A stretch of DNA of 64,000 bases from Haemonchus contortus (lineage: Eukaryota; Nematoda; Chromadorea; Rhabditida; Trichostrongylidae), in NCBI GenBank assembly GCA_000469685.2, contig LS997562.1:5458015-5522014 (forward strand), in the 5' to 3' direction. Made by a program: the position numbers and the translations under genes. Shown here piece after piece: positions 13,501 through 24,620 of this stretch (its first letter is position 1; each line of letters starts with the position of its first letter). The notes under the pieces were generated by a model that was given only the letters and a program-made list of their open reading frames with translations, was not told the origin of the DNA and did not search any database.

Positions 13501-16500
13501 GAAGTACAGAAGAAGTTGTGGGATTTTTTTTTCAGACCCGCCAGGCATTTGATTCACTTTCAGCATTAAGAAACGGCAGTTTGAAGAAAGCTGCCAGCGT
13601 ATTGTTTTAGTTATTCTCGACGAAGAGATCCAGAAGTATTGAACTCTCTATCTTGGATTCAACTATAGATTACAAAGTAAGGAACTAACCATGTCACATC
13701 TAGTTTACAGACGAATTTCAGTACTCCAGGAGGGATCCAGTTGACATCGCCAGATGAGTATACCAGTAGATTACTTTTATATGTCGAATCAAAATCTTCA
13801 GCTGCACTGAAATGGAGAAAATATTCGGTTTTGAACGATAAACAAACGTTTTGGGCCAAAACAGTCTGAAATTCTTCATCGAGATTCAGATGGAAATCGG
13901 AAAAGAACACAGAACATTGAACTCAAATGAATAATTATTTATTGAATACCAGTTTGGCTATGCACGCTAATGCGTGCAGCATATGTCGACAGCCACCTAT
14001 CCACGATGGAGTCATCCAGCAGAATATTGGATAATCAGAATAAGATAGTTTCCTCTAGATTCAAACGCTGAACTGCCTAGAGCATCACGCTCGATGTACT
14101 TGAGGGTTTAGGGGTTGAATTGAGTTACTGGAAGTTGATCAGTGCTTCGTTCATCTTAAGGCAAACCCTTCCCACTAAACTTGACCACCCTTCTTTTGAC
14201 TGCTCCTAACCATTTATCCCGCATTTCAGAAAGTTCTCGAAGGGATGCATTTTTTGTCCTAGCCCCGCTTTCCTCTGCCAGCTCCGCCCACTTCGGGGAT
14301 TTGATCACTTTTGTTCCATTGCCTCTTACCACTTTTTCCCCGCGTCCTAGAACGTTTCTGAACAGACTTATGAAATTATGGTCTAAGCTCCGCACGCTTC
14401 AACGCCAACCCCACCCCACTTCTGTGCCAACCCCGCCCATTCCGAGAATTTGACCGCATTTGTTCCATTACCTCTTACCACTTTTTCCCGCACTCTAGAA
14501 CGTTTCTTAACAGAGATATAGAATTTTGATCTAAGCTCCGCCCGTTTTGGTGCCAACCACACCCACTTTGGGGCTCTGACCACATTTGTTCCATTACCTT
14601 GCCCATCGTGGGCGGGGCTTCACTAAGCTTATGCATGCCTAGCACGCATAATGCCTTGCTCACTCTTTTTATTTTTTTCCCTGGCCACGACGCCCTCGCT
14701 GAATCGTATTATGAATCTCTATGTTAAGTACCGCCCACTGCGATAACCCCCCGCCCACCACCGGTAACTTCCCTTTATTTTAATTGTTGACCCATCCCTC
14801 ACCTTTGCACATTTTTTTCCCGTCGTCTAGAGTGTTTTGGGACCGAATGAGAAGAAGTTGCCCATGACCCCGCCCAATTCCGGCACATGCCCTACCCCTT
14901 GAGGGCGGAGCTCCGCTATGCTCACATGTGCTCTGTTGCACTTACCCTATGCTCAACCCATTCCAAACTTGATCCGACTTCTCCAGGTGTTTCTTAATGT
15001 TATATCGAATTTCCGTACAAACAAACAGACAGACAGAGCGCTTTATATATAGTAAGGATTATTTGAATATTCATGGTTTTCGTTCAAAAGTATCCCATCT
15101 CGATAACATGAGGTCCAAAACTGAATTTGGACGCGACTGGAAGCCTATCATCTTGGAGTAGGGATAACTACTTAAAAGCACGGTTCACGATAAAACGGGT
15201 TACTGAGTCCTTCCTTCAGGAATACTCAGCGCCCCCCATGGGTGGTAGAAGGGACCCTCTCGCTCCCACAATCTCGACGCCTAGGGCATAGTGGAAGCCT
15301 GTTGCTGCCGTAATTGGCTTTAAGGAGTGTCGAGACAATACAGATGGTAACATTTCGTTCTAAGACCCACACACAATCAGCTGATCTCCGAGTGATGAGG
15401 CGGTGATTTTCTCCTATTCTTTTCTAATCTGTTATTCTTTTTGCTGCCTCGATCCCTTATTTAATTTTCTACTCCTAGAAGCTGAGAAAGGTGAGCTACT
15501 TTCGCTGTTACTGGGGTTTTTTTGTTTACTTATGCTTATAAGTGAAAGAATTTTTGCTTACCATAGTCTATTATTCGCACCAGAACCCACACGCACGCAG
15601 TGAGACACATTGTAAGTTCGTCCGAACGCCCCACTCTTCTTCATTTTTCTGGTCTCTTTCTCCCTTTTACGGTTTTTTGAAGTCTTTTTTTCACTTTCGA
15701 AACATCGATTCTTGCAGTTTCTTCACTTTCATCGCACTATTTTCGATCTTGACTTCCATTTTTCATATGGATTACCCAAAATTATCGTGAGCTGTGCCTT
15801 CAAGCGTTCATTCTGAATCTACCTCTTTTTATATACGTTCTGCACTCAACGTTCATTTTCTTTGTTAGCGATTGAATGGATATTTGGTTATTACAATGAC
15901 TTTACAGACGATTTCACTATTCAAACCAATGTTTTCCCAAGCGCTCCTGTTTCCCATTGATCCTCCCCCATACCTCCTCCCAAGTGTAGTAGAATTTGTT
16001 GGGTAATGTTATCATTCTTTGAATTGTACCGAAGGCTATAATCCTAAAGCAACCGTTTCACCTTATCCCTGCTTAGTAAGAGATAGACTGCTTTGGCGAA
16101 AATGGCTAGATGGAGGTGAATCCCGTTAAAAGAACTTATATATAATAGAAGGGCCAACTCAAACCGAACTGAATTCTTGTGCCAAATGACTTTCTTGTGA
16201 ACTAGAACTACCGTAAGAGAGTGTGAAAGGGAGCGGCGGAGCGACGGAAATAAAGTAGAAAATAAATGAATAGGAAACGACTTAGGTTTCACATGTGCTA
16301 TCACCCACCTATTATATAGTAGGATGTCAGGTTTCCAGATATGATCGGCCGATCCGGGAAATCGAACATTCTGGATACCATCGTATTTGGCTGGATCCCA
16401 TGTCAATTTGTAATCTTGCCAACTCTAGGAATCACAATAAACTGATGATTTGGAAGCGGAAAAGGCCAGGTAAGTCTTGTGCTGCTTTACTCTTGGCAGT

Positions 16501-17267
16501 TTAGGTTTTGTTTGTTTATTGTAAGAAATTTTTCCTGTAAATGGCACGTAGGGGTCACAACAATTGGGGATTTAGTAAAACTTATGGAGTTTTTCGTCAA
16601 AAGCCTCTGAAAATATACATTCTTGACGGTCTTCCTCCCTCCTTTCTCCCAAAAGAGACCTATCGGATTTGGGATATGTACACGAGTAGCGCATGTTTTG
16701 GAAGAGCATTCCATAATTCGTGGGTGAAAGGAAGGCGAATTTGTGGGAAACGAAGTCGTGTTCTCAACATCGGGTAGTTCTTCTCAGAAAGACTTAAGAT
16801 TTCTCACTCACATAGCTTAACCAAGCGTTCACTGAGATGAGTTGATTCTTTTCGTCCACGTCGAGGATCTGCTGCAAAAACATCTTGATCTTCACGACCA
16901 GGGGCTGTGAAGCGTTCTCCACTGGCCGTTCCAAGGGATTGTAGCCTGAAATCTGGAGATTCCGATGGCTTCGTCATTGTTTATCTTGTAAATATAATTG
17001 CCAGTAAGCAGTAGACTTTTCGATTTCTAGTCAATTTATTTCATGGACAGAACCGCGGTAATTGATGTGACGTTAGAAGATAAGCCTTGATTTCTGCGAT
17101 TGATAGAGGAATCGTTACGAAATTGTGTAACAATGAGCTTTACTATATTAAAACGTGGAAAAAAGCCCACCATTAAGGAGTTCATTGTAGAGACGGGTTT
17201 CGGCAAGGCTAGCCGAAGTTCCGACGAATATGGCTCCGACGATCAACGCTAAAAATGCGTGCACCAT
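7583..17267 (-). CDS. Nicotinic acetylcholine receptor alpha-type subunit (ACR-16-like group), incomplete
   Basis: A subunit of a pentameric acetylcholine-gated cation channel in the plasma membrane. Exons on the minus strand, with phases that join cleanly: 17171-17267 (signal peptide, start ATG at 17267), 16812-16945 ([11 protein letters not shown] start of the ligand-binding domain), 16309-16424 (loop [10 protein letters not shown]), 13690-13806, 13376-13477 (the Cys-loop cysteines, 13 residues apart, span these two exons; FPFDDQ; loop [10 protein letters not shown]), 13165-13320 (loop [11 protein letters not shown], the vicinal cysteines of an alpha subunit), 11826-11918 (M1), 11171-11257 (M2, then [14 protein letters not shown]), 7583-7792 ([13 protein letters not shown] and cytoplasmic loop). 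The M3 exon, which must start in phase 1 and end in phase 0, and the M4 exon were not found. Introns hold a SINE and MITEs. Several acr paralogues fit, so no symbol is given. Confidence 0.93.
8783..9192 (-). mobile_element. tRNA-derived SINE, copy 1 (in the receptor intron)
   Basis: Read on the minus strand, the head at about 9190-9090 has a pol III A box (TGGTGTAATGG) and a B box (GGTTCGGATC), spaced as in a tRNA. The body matches the plus-strand copy at 52488-52750, including CATACGCATTCAATACGCGA against CATACGCATACAATCCGCCA. Head plus body in two places makes this a SINE family rather than a tRNA gene. Confidence 0.7.
9193..10363. other. Receptor intron, no exon found
   Basis: This stretch lies between the M2 exon and the cytoplasmic-loop exon. 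The missing M3 exon should be here or in 7793-8780 or 10981-11170. No LNxHHR-type sequence was seen on the minus strand. Confidence 0.4.
10364..10398. repeat. 35-base near-perfect palindrome
   Basis: GCGGAAAATTCG is followed 11 bases later by its exact reverse complement, and the loop itself (GTGAGCCTCAT) is partly self-complementary. It could extrude a hairpin. It lies in a receptor intron just outside a MITE. Confidence 0.8.
10479..10980 (+). mobile_element. piggyBac-like MITE with TTAA target site, copy 1
   Basis: The element is 502 bases, with TTAA on both sides (10475-10478 and 10981-10984). Terminal inverted repeats read AGGAACAGTTCACGATAA at the left and AGGCACAGTTCATGATAA inverted at the right. 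It matches 51816-52323 over its whole length in inverted orientation. A TTAA target duplication is the hallmark of the piggyBac superfamily. There is no transposase, so it is non-autonomous. It lies in an intron of the receptor gene. Confidence 0.85.
14150..15060. repeat. GC-box-rich degenerate repeat block in a receptor intron
   Basis: Degenerate units of about 130-150 bases share GCTCCGCCC, a TTTGTTCCATTACCTCTTACC block (near 14310 and 14460) and GAACGTTTCTNAACAGA (near 14351 and 14499). Later units are weaker. The block ends with AGACAGACAGAGCGC and TATATATAGTAAGGATT, which looks like the end of a transposable element. No protein was recognised. Receptor exons lie on both sides, so it is intronic. 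Confidence 0.65.
15176..15799. mobile_element. MITE with the same terminal repeats, copy 2
   Basis: It begins AAGCACGGTTCACGATAA after TTAA (15172-15175) and ends TCGTGAGCTGTGCCT before TCAA, a one-base change from TTAA. The termini match the elements at 10479 and 51816, but I could not align the interior. It may be another non-autonomous derivative that uses the same transposase. Confidence 0.6.
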
Positions 17268-18569
17268 AGGTGGTAGGGGTCTCGGAAGCTTTCAGCCCGT
17301 TGCGAACTCTCAAGCAGCGACATTGGCAAACAAATGTCGTGTAGACCGTTGAAGAATCGGCTCATCCACTTGAAATGTTCGATTCACTGGGATATCCCGT
17401 CACACAGACGGATTATCCCATGGCAGATCGTGGTTAGACGGTGACCTGAGAATCAACAGATACGGATATACATACTGAAAGATACAAGCCCCCGGTTTCA
17501 TTACACACTTTCGTTTTGACCTCAGATTAGTTTCTTTTCGAGAATGAAAGAAGGGGATCACATTCACCTGCTTCCACTATCAGATATGAAATATAATTAT
17601 CATTTTGTTTACAAATTCTATTCAACTGTTATCGTGTCTCAAACATCTTGCGGTCTTCTGACACATGAAAAATCAGAACATTTTCCACCAACTTCTGAAG
17701 ACTAGCCTATGTATCACATATGAAAAAGTATACGTTAGAATTCCGTCAGAATACATAGGAACTACAGGATAGATTTTCAATTAAGCTATTGAGCACCGCT
17801 TCTCGACGTGTCAGCATTTGGAGGTGCAGATGTGGCGTAGGATACCAACTTTCAAGCTCAATACAGCATCGCCATCCTACTAGCCATTGAAAAACCCTTT
17901 CACAGCAACTGCGGTAAGCTCATGGGCGTACTTCTTTACGCTTCTCTATGCTCTATACGTTCACGATGAAAATTCCCTTCACGACTCTTTATAGAAATTG
18001 CTTACCGAATAGAGAAATCAGACTCGGAGTCACCCTCTTAGTCCACCATTCATTATGAAGTCTATCACTGATTCTTCGGCATGGCAAACTTCCTTTGCTA
18101 AAATCTCTATTCTTTTTTACCTGTTTGCAAATATTATAATGGCGTCCGAAGAGTTTTGAGAAAATTCAGCTGGTTTTACTAATACAGTATAATTACAGTA
18201 ATAACGTTGGATCAGTAGTCAAGATATTGGCCTTCCCTAGGCACAGTGTTTCTCCATCGACCGGGCAGAGTACTGATGCAATTTTACCGGGAAAAAGAGG
18301 GACGTGATTCGACCCATTCATCTATTTCCTCTTCGTGCAGATTATAGACTCTTGAAAGTGTGGTAGCCATAAGGGAAGGGGTCAGGTGAATATGTTGGGA
18401 GTGGGATGGTCCAACCGAGTCACCGAATGTCTGGGGAGTCTTTCATTCTTAGGTGGAAATGTGCACACTCCTGCAATTACAGGTACACTCGTAATTATGG
18501 GAAGGTTTCGTTGATGGCAGTGTGGAAAAGCAGATTGTTAAGCCAACGGTTCTCCATCCGTTCACAGGG
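17268..18569. other. Receptor 5' flank, nothing firm
   Basis: This is the upstream side of the minus-strand receptor gene. No clear TATA box, trans-splice acceptor or upstream exon was identified. Confidence 0.4.
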
Positions 18570-19303
18570 ATCCAAAAAATCTTTTTGTTTCATCGTGTCC
18601 TTTTGCTGATCAACGCGTTCCTAGTGAAGCCTCAACATTAGAAAAGTGTATGTCATTTGCTGTAGGATTCCACGAGAGCACATCATTTCAAGCAGTGGGA
18701 ACATTCCGATGAAGTTACGTGGATCCTATGAGAACAGAATTTTTTTCTTCCTGTTTTTTTTGAGCAATCGATTTCAGTCATCTGAAGATCAGAGACGCGA
18801 AACGTCTTAGTCCATACGATCGTGATGCGATGAGGAAGCGCAACAGAATTTTGGCAACAATTTTCGTACCAATATCAAAAGAATCAAAATGGTATAAAAA
18901 ATGAACCACTAGCGGCATGGGAGGAGATCCTCTCGAGCACCGACAATAGAACACGTGTTAACAGTCAAGCTTCCAACTATTCACATCGGCTACAATGTTA
19001 TGGAGCTTCGGTGCTTTTAAAGTCAAATATAGAGCTACGCCTACAGAATGAAAGGTTCTCTTTCACACTGATGGGTTAGAGCGCGATCCATTGGACTCTC
19101 GGGATATGAGAGGCCCGTCGAAAAATTTGGTCAACTAAGCAGGTATTCTATGCAACATAGGCGAAAATCTCGCTTTTTTCGGATGCTAAGTTCGAATCTG
19201 CTCTCCAAATTTGCCGAGCGTTTCTCTGAACGGATTTATGAGGGTGGTCTCATGGAGCTCAACATGAGAAAACTTATGTTACCTGGATGAGCCCTTCCTC
19301 TCA

Positions 19304-19378
19304 ACGGCGGATTGGTATAGTGGTAAGCGTGACGCTCCACACGCGAGAGACCAGGGTTCGGGTTTTATGGGGGATGGG
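19304..19378 (+). other. tRNA-like segment in the left Tc5-like arm
   Basis: An A-box-like TTGGTATAGTGG and a B-box-like AGGGTTCGGGTT are about 36 bases apart, with a GCGTG/CACGC stem between them, as in a tRNA. The acceptor stem does not close, so this is not called a tRNA gene. The mirror copy is at 21661-21733. Confidence 0.5.
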
Positions 19379-19692
19379 CTTTTTGCATTATATAGAATTT
19401 TTCACTCAAGGACCAGGAAATACTCCCATGGCGATTTTATGGCGTTTTATTAACTTTTAATGCTTTTGCTGGTATTTATCCACATATAGTAATACTACAT
19501 TTTACTCGCATGCCCATGCACTCCATATTCACAGAAGGATTACTTTTGCCACTTTCACACCTCACTCTCCTCATCTGCTCTACACTTTGCCGATTTTGCC
19601 ACGTGGAAGACGTGGCAAATGTGTAGAATAGGTGATCAGATGAGACAAATTCATACAAGAAGCATGTTCTGCCCAGAGTTGGTTGTGTCTTA

Positions 19693-21481
19693 TTGAAGAA
19701 CTTCGGTTCTTGTGATGTAGATCGCGCCCCAACTAGGAAGGAGAGGAAATTGATAGATAGCTTCTCCTCCATTTTACGAGATGCCGTCTACGACAACCTC
19801 GGCATTGAATGTGAAGAAGGCACCGTCATAGAAGCAGAAGAGGCTGACCCGCTTTGGGAAGTAGACGATGAAGAAACACCAAACTCGTCTAGAGGATCGT
19901 TCGTATTCGGTGACATGGAGGTCTCTAAAGAGCAGGTATTCCTTCTGTTTCCCGACACAATTATCTATAAGGTGACATTACTGTGTTCCAGGTGGAACGC
20001 GCCATCATGTTTTATCGCTCAAGCGCAAAAGGAAGTCGTCCGCTCTGGTCCATGAACTCCTATTTCCGCTTCATACGAAGTGATTACCACCTCTTAAAGT
20101 TAAGGCAAATTGAGGGGGAAGGTGAGCCTTAACATTGGGGAGCATTTCTCATTTCGTAGTAATTTATGGGCATCTAAAAATAGGTGAGGTCCGCGAGAGT
20201 CGTCTGGAAGCTTTGCGAACGTTGGCAGACCTTTTGAAGGAAGAAGTAAACTCAAAGCTTGACCTGGGGGTGACGTTGCATGATTGCGATGTACGTCAAA
20301 TGGTCTTGAGGATAAACAAGGAGAGGTCCCTAGTAGCAGGATTCAAAGCTGGACACCGATGGATCCAACAATTCAAAAGGAGGTGTGGGTTGGTTTCCAG
20401 ACGTATCACCACCTTCTCCTCTAGAAGGAGTTTCATGGACAGGGAGCGTATTTCTTCGGGAGCTCAAAACTTTGTGAGCGAATTGAAGAAAGGTGGGAGC
20501 TAGATTATCAGCACATTTCTCTAGAGTTGACACCTATTTTGGGTACATAGTGTTGATCCAACATTGCCAGTTTCTAGAGATGGAAGGATGGCCATTAGAA
20601 GCACTGTGTAATGCTGACCAAAGTGGTTTCATGAGGGAAATGCATACACAGAGGTAACTAGCAGCAAAAGGTGCGAAAAGAGTTGAAAGAGTAGTGCAGT
20701 CTGTTTCTGCCACTACTCACCCTCGTTCACCGTTCTGCCCTGCCTTTTTGCTGATGGTCACCTGGGTCAAACTTTTCGTGGTGATTCAGGTTTGCTGTAC
20801 AAAATATTTCGCATTACTTCAGGTTTCTCAACCTGACTTTGATAGGAAGCTACTGGAGAGTTCCCGAGCCGAGGAATCTTCCGTGCGCAAAATTTGGAGG
20901 TACGAACGAGTAAAACGCATATGATGAGCAAAGAGTTGATGCTGGATTGGGTGCGCACATGCGTAGCAGCTCCGGACGCACCAACATCGACACTGTTGAT
21001 CTTGGACTCCTGGACATCATTCAAAGACCACGCAGCTATTCAATCCGTCCCACCCCCACAAAAACAGGTGAAAGAGATGAACATCCCTGCTGTAACTACG
21101 AGGTTTATACAGCCGCTAGATGTTCATCTCTTCTTGCCTTTTGAAAATATGGTTATGCGCATCACCTCATATGTGATTGCTCATGATCTCAACTTTAGCG
21201 TGTACACTCGGGACTCAATTCTTCGCTTACTATCACTTGTATACTTTCAGTTCTGTGCTGTCAGATTTAGGAAATTTCTCTCTCATTCATGGCATGCCGC
21301 CGGCTACTTAAGCTCTCACCCGGGTGATTTTGAGACGCCTACCCAATTCTGTTTTCCCTCTGATTTGGTAAGTGTTTGTGAAGCACTAGACTGTGACGAG
21401 TTCTTTTTCATCCGCTGCTCCCATTGTGAGAAGCTTCTTTGTTTCAAGCAGTTTGTACTAGAATATCACATTTGTTCATAA
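19693..21481 (+). pseudogene. Tc5-like transposase, degenerate
   Basis: Exons with good splice sites run 19693-19935, 19992-20121 and 20184-20492, with matching phases. The third carries a CENP-B/Tc5-type helix-turn-helix (WIQQFKRRCGLVSRRITTF). The DDE core follows: NADQSGF near 20613 (first Asp), LILDSWTSFKD near 21000 (second) and TTRFIQPLDVHLF near 21098 (third). The C terminus has the Tc5 zinc-finger-like pattern CSHCEKLLCF...H.C. A TAA interrupts the frame at about 20655 and a shift follows near 20715, so the enzyme is probably dead unless these are spliced out. It would cut and paste its own element in the nucleus. Confidence 0.85.
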
Positions 21482-21660
21482 AGTGGCAAAAGTAATCCTT
21501 CTGTGAATATGGAGTGCATGGGCATGCGAGTAAAACTGAATTATTACTATATGTGGATAAATACCAGCAAAAGCATTAAAAGTTAATAAAACGCCATAAA
21601 ATCACCATGAGAGTACTTCCTGGTCCTTTAGTGAAAAATTCTATATAATGCAAAAAGCCC

Positions 21661-21733
21661 ATTCCCCATAAAACCCGAACCCTGGTCTCTCGCATATGAA
21701 GCGTCACGCTTACCACTATACCAATCCGCCGTT
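21661..21733 (-). other. tRNA-like segment in the right Tc5-like arm
   Basis: Mirror of 19304-19378 with the same A-box and B-box sequences, and a few substitutions in the anticodon-arm region (GCTTCATATGCG instead of GCTCCACACGCG). Confidence 0.5.
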
Positions 21734-22526
21734 GAGAGGAAGGGCTCATCCAGGTAACATAAGTTTTCTCATTTTGAGCTCCATGAGACCACCCTCATAA
21801 CTCCGTTCAGAGACGCTCGGCAAATTTGGAAAGCAGATTCGAACTCAGCATCCGAAAAAACCTCCATCAGTGTAGGTCTCATTTCGAATGGCCACTTCGA
21901 CTTGGGATCCTTCCCTGATGAGATTAGGTAGCATACCATCCTTCTCATAGTAGAACATGGCACGAGGCGAAACTAAATGCGTTTTGTGGCGAGCTGTCAG
22001 CGGATTGGGATTACTTCTATATACCCCCATCATGTGCAGAGAAGATTTTTAGAGCATAATGAGATGGGATAACGTGACAACACCCTCCCTAACGGAAAAA
22101 GGTTGATATTTCTGAAAAAAGGGTCTACGTAGAGATTCCTGGTGACATGTAGTAGCCACAAATGTGTAGCTTGGTTGATTATGAACGAATCTTGACTGCT
22201 TTCGTGGTAAGTTCATTGTCATTATCTTCATGTCCGGAGTTGGACATTACGTCGGAGACCCAGGATTAGTCTCCTTGAGATCAAGCACACTGCAGTCTTA
22301 GTCCAGTGAACCTCCAGATATTTTGCTCGAGAAGCTGAAGACACTTCTTCATTTACTTACATTCACCTGAACTAGAACTTTTTTTAACTTTTTGATTTGG
22401 GCAACCAGAAGCGCTTCATTGATATATCTTTTCGATTTTAATGCAGGTCCCCAAGTTATCTATTGAATTGTGAGGCAAAAGCAAGATCGCTCTCAAAACC
22501 TTCCCTGCACATGATGGGGGTATATA

Positions 22527-23540
22527 CAGGGTGTCCCAAAATTATTGGCGCCGATTTATAGCAATATATTTGAAACTTCTCAACTGCGAAAGACGATGGA
22601 ATTTCTATGCACGCTAGCTAACACTGTGTGCTACAACAACAAGCTAAAGTCGCATTTCAAAATATCCCCCGAGCGCGGATAGGAGACAAAGTTTGCTTTC
22701 GACTTGATCGCATGTGGCACGCAGATATCCTTCTCCATTTCTTCCCAGCCGCTCTCCAACTTTTGCATTCTAGGACTCAAAACTGGGACTGCAAACTCGA
22801 CAGGTTCTCTTCTAAGCAGGGACCATTCGTGGGAGTCAAGTGAGTTAAGTTCTGGGAAATAGGTCTGTTCTAATAGCAACCTTTTTGTGAGATATTACAA
22901 GCTGAATGTTTCTTTCCGGAACGCGAACGTTTTGGTTGTTGGGGGATGGTTTTATCGTAAAAATTTTTCGGCCAGAGAAAACGTCGAAGGGTTGCGTGTC
23001 ATCATTTAAGTGAGTCTGCGACTTTCTGCATTTTTTGGATCTGCAGAGTCTGTTAAGATCGGGATTGGGGCATACGGTAGGAATGGTAGTGAGGCTTCTG
23101 CATGACATTCTTCCATCGTGATAAATCCTGTAAGCCGTGCCCGTTGACTTCCTTTCGATGAGTCACCTAGTATCCCGACCGATTGGCAGACGGACCATTT
23201 TAATAGTCCTGTCTTTGAGAACATTCTACCTTTCTATCTTTCCTGGTTTGCCTGTGATTCAATCTTCTTTTCTATATCGTTTAATAGCCTCCTATACAGT
23301 TATTATAAAAATTTCAAAGAATTTCATAATGCCCTTCCACCTCTCGCGTGTCAACGATTGCAAGTGACATTGCATGAGCCTCCTCCATCTGAAAGATATT
23401 GGGAGTTCCACATCAGTAACCATGCATTTTGCAAGGAAACCTTCTATGCAAATAATTAATAGCAGGTAACGTGAATTTGATAGATTATTTCTACCTCAAA
23501 AATTACTGAACTTTGGCGCCCATAATTTTGGGACACCCTG
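22527..23540 (-). mobile_element. Tc1-like element with relic transposase
   Basis: The 1014-base element starts CAGGGTGTCCCAAAATTATT, ends in its inverse, and is flanked by TA. Intact sequence without it exists at 22040 and 30460 (ACTTCTAYATACCCCC), which confirms the insertion. On the minus strand near 23000-22900, a frame reads SGRKIFTIKPSPNNQNVRV. This resembles the FSDEKIFT...NxQNDRV segment of IS630/Tc1-type transposases, with the first catalytic Asp replaced by Gly. Other frames are broken. Confidence 0.8.
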
Positions 23541-24224
23541 TAGAAGTAATCCCAATCCGCTGACAGCTCGCCACAAAACGCATTTAGTTTTGCCTCGTGC
23601 CATATTCTACTATGAGAAGGATGGTATGCTACCTATCTCAGAACATGGTTACTGAGAGTGAGATATTCGCCTATGTTGCATAGAACACCTGTTTAGTTGA
23701 CCAGATTTTTCGACGACCTCTCATATCAGGAGAGCCCAGTGGATCGCACCCTAAGCCATCAGTGTGAAAGACAACTTTCTATTTTGTAGCCGTAGCTCTA
23801 TGTTTGCTTGTTGTTGATGCGTTTGACTGTTGACTGTTTGGTGCGCTACTTCATCGCATCACGATTGTATAGACAAATACGCTCCGCGTTTCTGATCTTC
23901 AGATGACTGAAATCGATTGCTTGAGAAAAACAGAAAAAAACTCAGTTTTCATAGGATCCGCGTAACTTAACGGAATGTTCCAACTGCTTGAAGTGATGTG
24001 CTCTTGTGGAATCCTACAGCAAATGACATACACTTTTCCAATGTGGAGGCTTCACTAGGAACGTGTTGAGCAGCAAAGGACACAAAGAAACCAAAAGAAC
24101 ATTTTGGATTCTAACGTGGGAGCTAAGGCCGTATATAAGTTTGGTTTTCCACTAGTGAGTTTAAGTCACATCCAGACCGAAGCGCTTACTGGAACACTGC
24201 TGGCTTCTAAGGGGTTCGGGATCT

Positions 24225-24620
24225 TCTCCTCAAGAGCGGCGTCGCGCACTCTCCGCCCGCCGCGTATCGCAGGATTGCGATGGAAGATTGGAGCGCGCAA
24301 TTTGTGAGGTAGGGAGTTCTTTGGAATTTGAAATGGCTGGCCACTCTCTTCGATTCCAATGCGGTCTTGATCGTCGCTAATATAGGGGAGTCATTCTAAC
24401 TAACTCTAATAAACATAGAAATGAAAAAGAAGTAGGAAAAACGATCAAATCTATTAAAAAAGAAAGGCAGTCAACGAAGAATATTGCGTCCTATCGATTG
24501 GCGGGGAGGCGGGGTAACTACGGTAATTGCAGTGGCATTCGCCGCACGCCGCAAGGAAGAATCCCACAATTGGAGAGAAGTTCCATTACCCGCTTCCAAG
24601 TGGTCGCGAGGATCGGACTG
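24225..24620 (+). repeat. Dispersed repeat R, copy 2
   Basis: Same sequence as 3226-3712, here within the left palindrome arm. The right arm keeps only part of it, inverted at 29620-29900, having lost the block near the TATCGCAGGATTGCG landmark. Confidence 0.75.

Larger units (their letters stand above)
19173..21861 (+). mobile_element. Tc5-like DNA transposon with about 0.39-kb inverted repeats
   Basis: The arms 19173-19555 and 21484-21861 are nearly identical inverted repeats. They flank about 1.9 kb that encodes a Tc5-type transposase. Tc4/Tc5 elements of Caenorhabditis have similarly long foldback termini. The exact ends and the TNA target duplication could not be fixed, because the right side has about 55 bases (21862-21917) with no match on the left. 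Each arm contains a tRNA-like pol III promoter segment. The element sits inside X copy 1, so it is younger than that element. Confidence 0.85.
18570..24110. mobile_element. Foldback element X, copy 1, disrupted by two insertions
   Basis: Long terminal inverted repeats: the left arm is 18570-19172 continuing at about 21918-22050, and the right arm is 22500-22526 continuing at 23541-24110. They flank a unique core of about 440 bases (22055-22490). Each arm starts at a TCCAAAA sequence and includes CAGTCATCTGAAGATCA and a TTCTATGCAACATAG block. The left arm is split by the Tc5-like element and the right arm by the Tc1-like element. A truncated second copy lies at 29930-30930. The class is uncertain because no transposase belongs to it. 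Confidence 0.7.

Noticed and set aside
14156..14583. Overlapping open frames on both strands in the GC-box block
   Set aside because: They arise from the repeat units and occur on both strands at once, with no protein likeness.
19304..19378. A functional tRNA gene
   Set aside because: A and B boxes are present but the acceptor stem does not pair and the segment is duplicated inside transposon arms.
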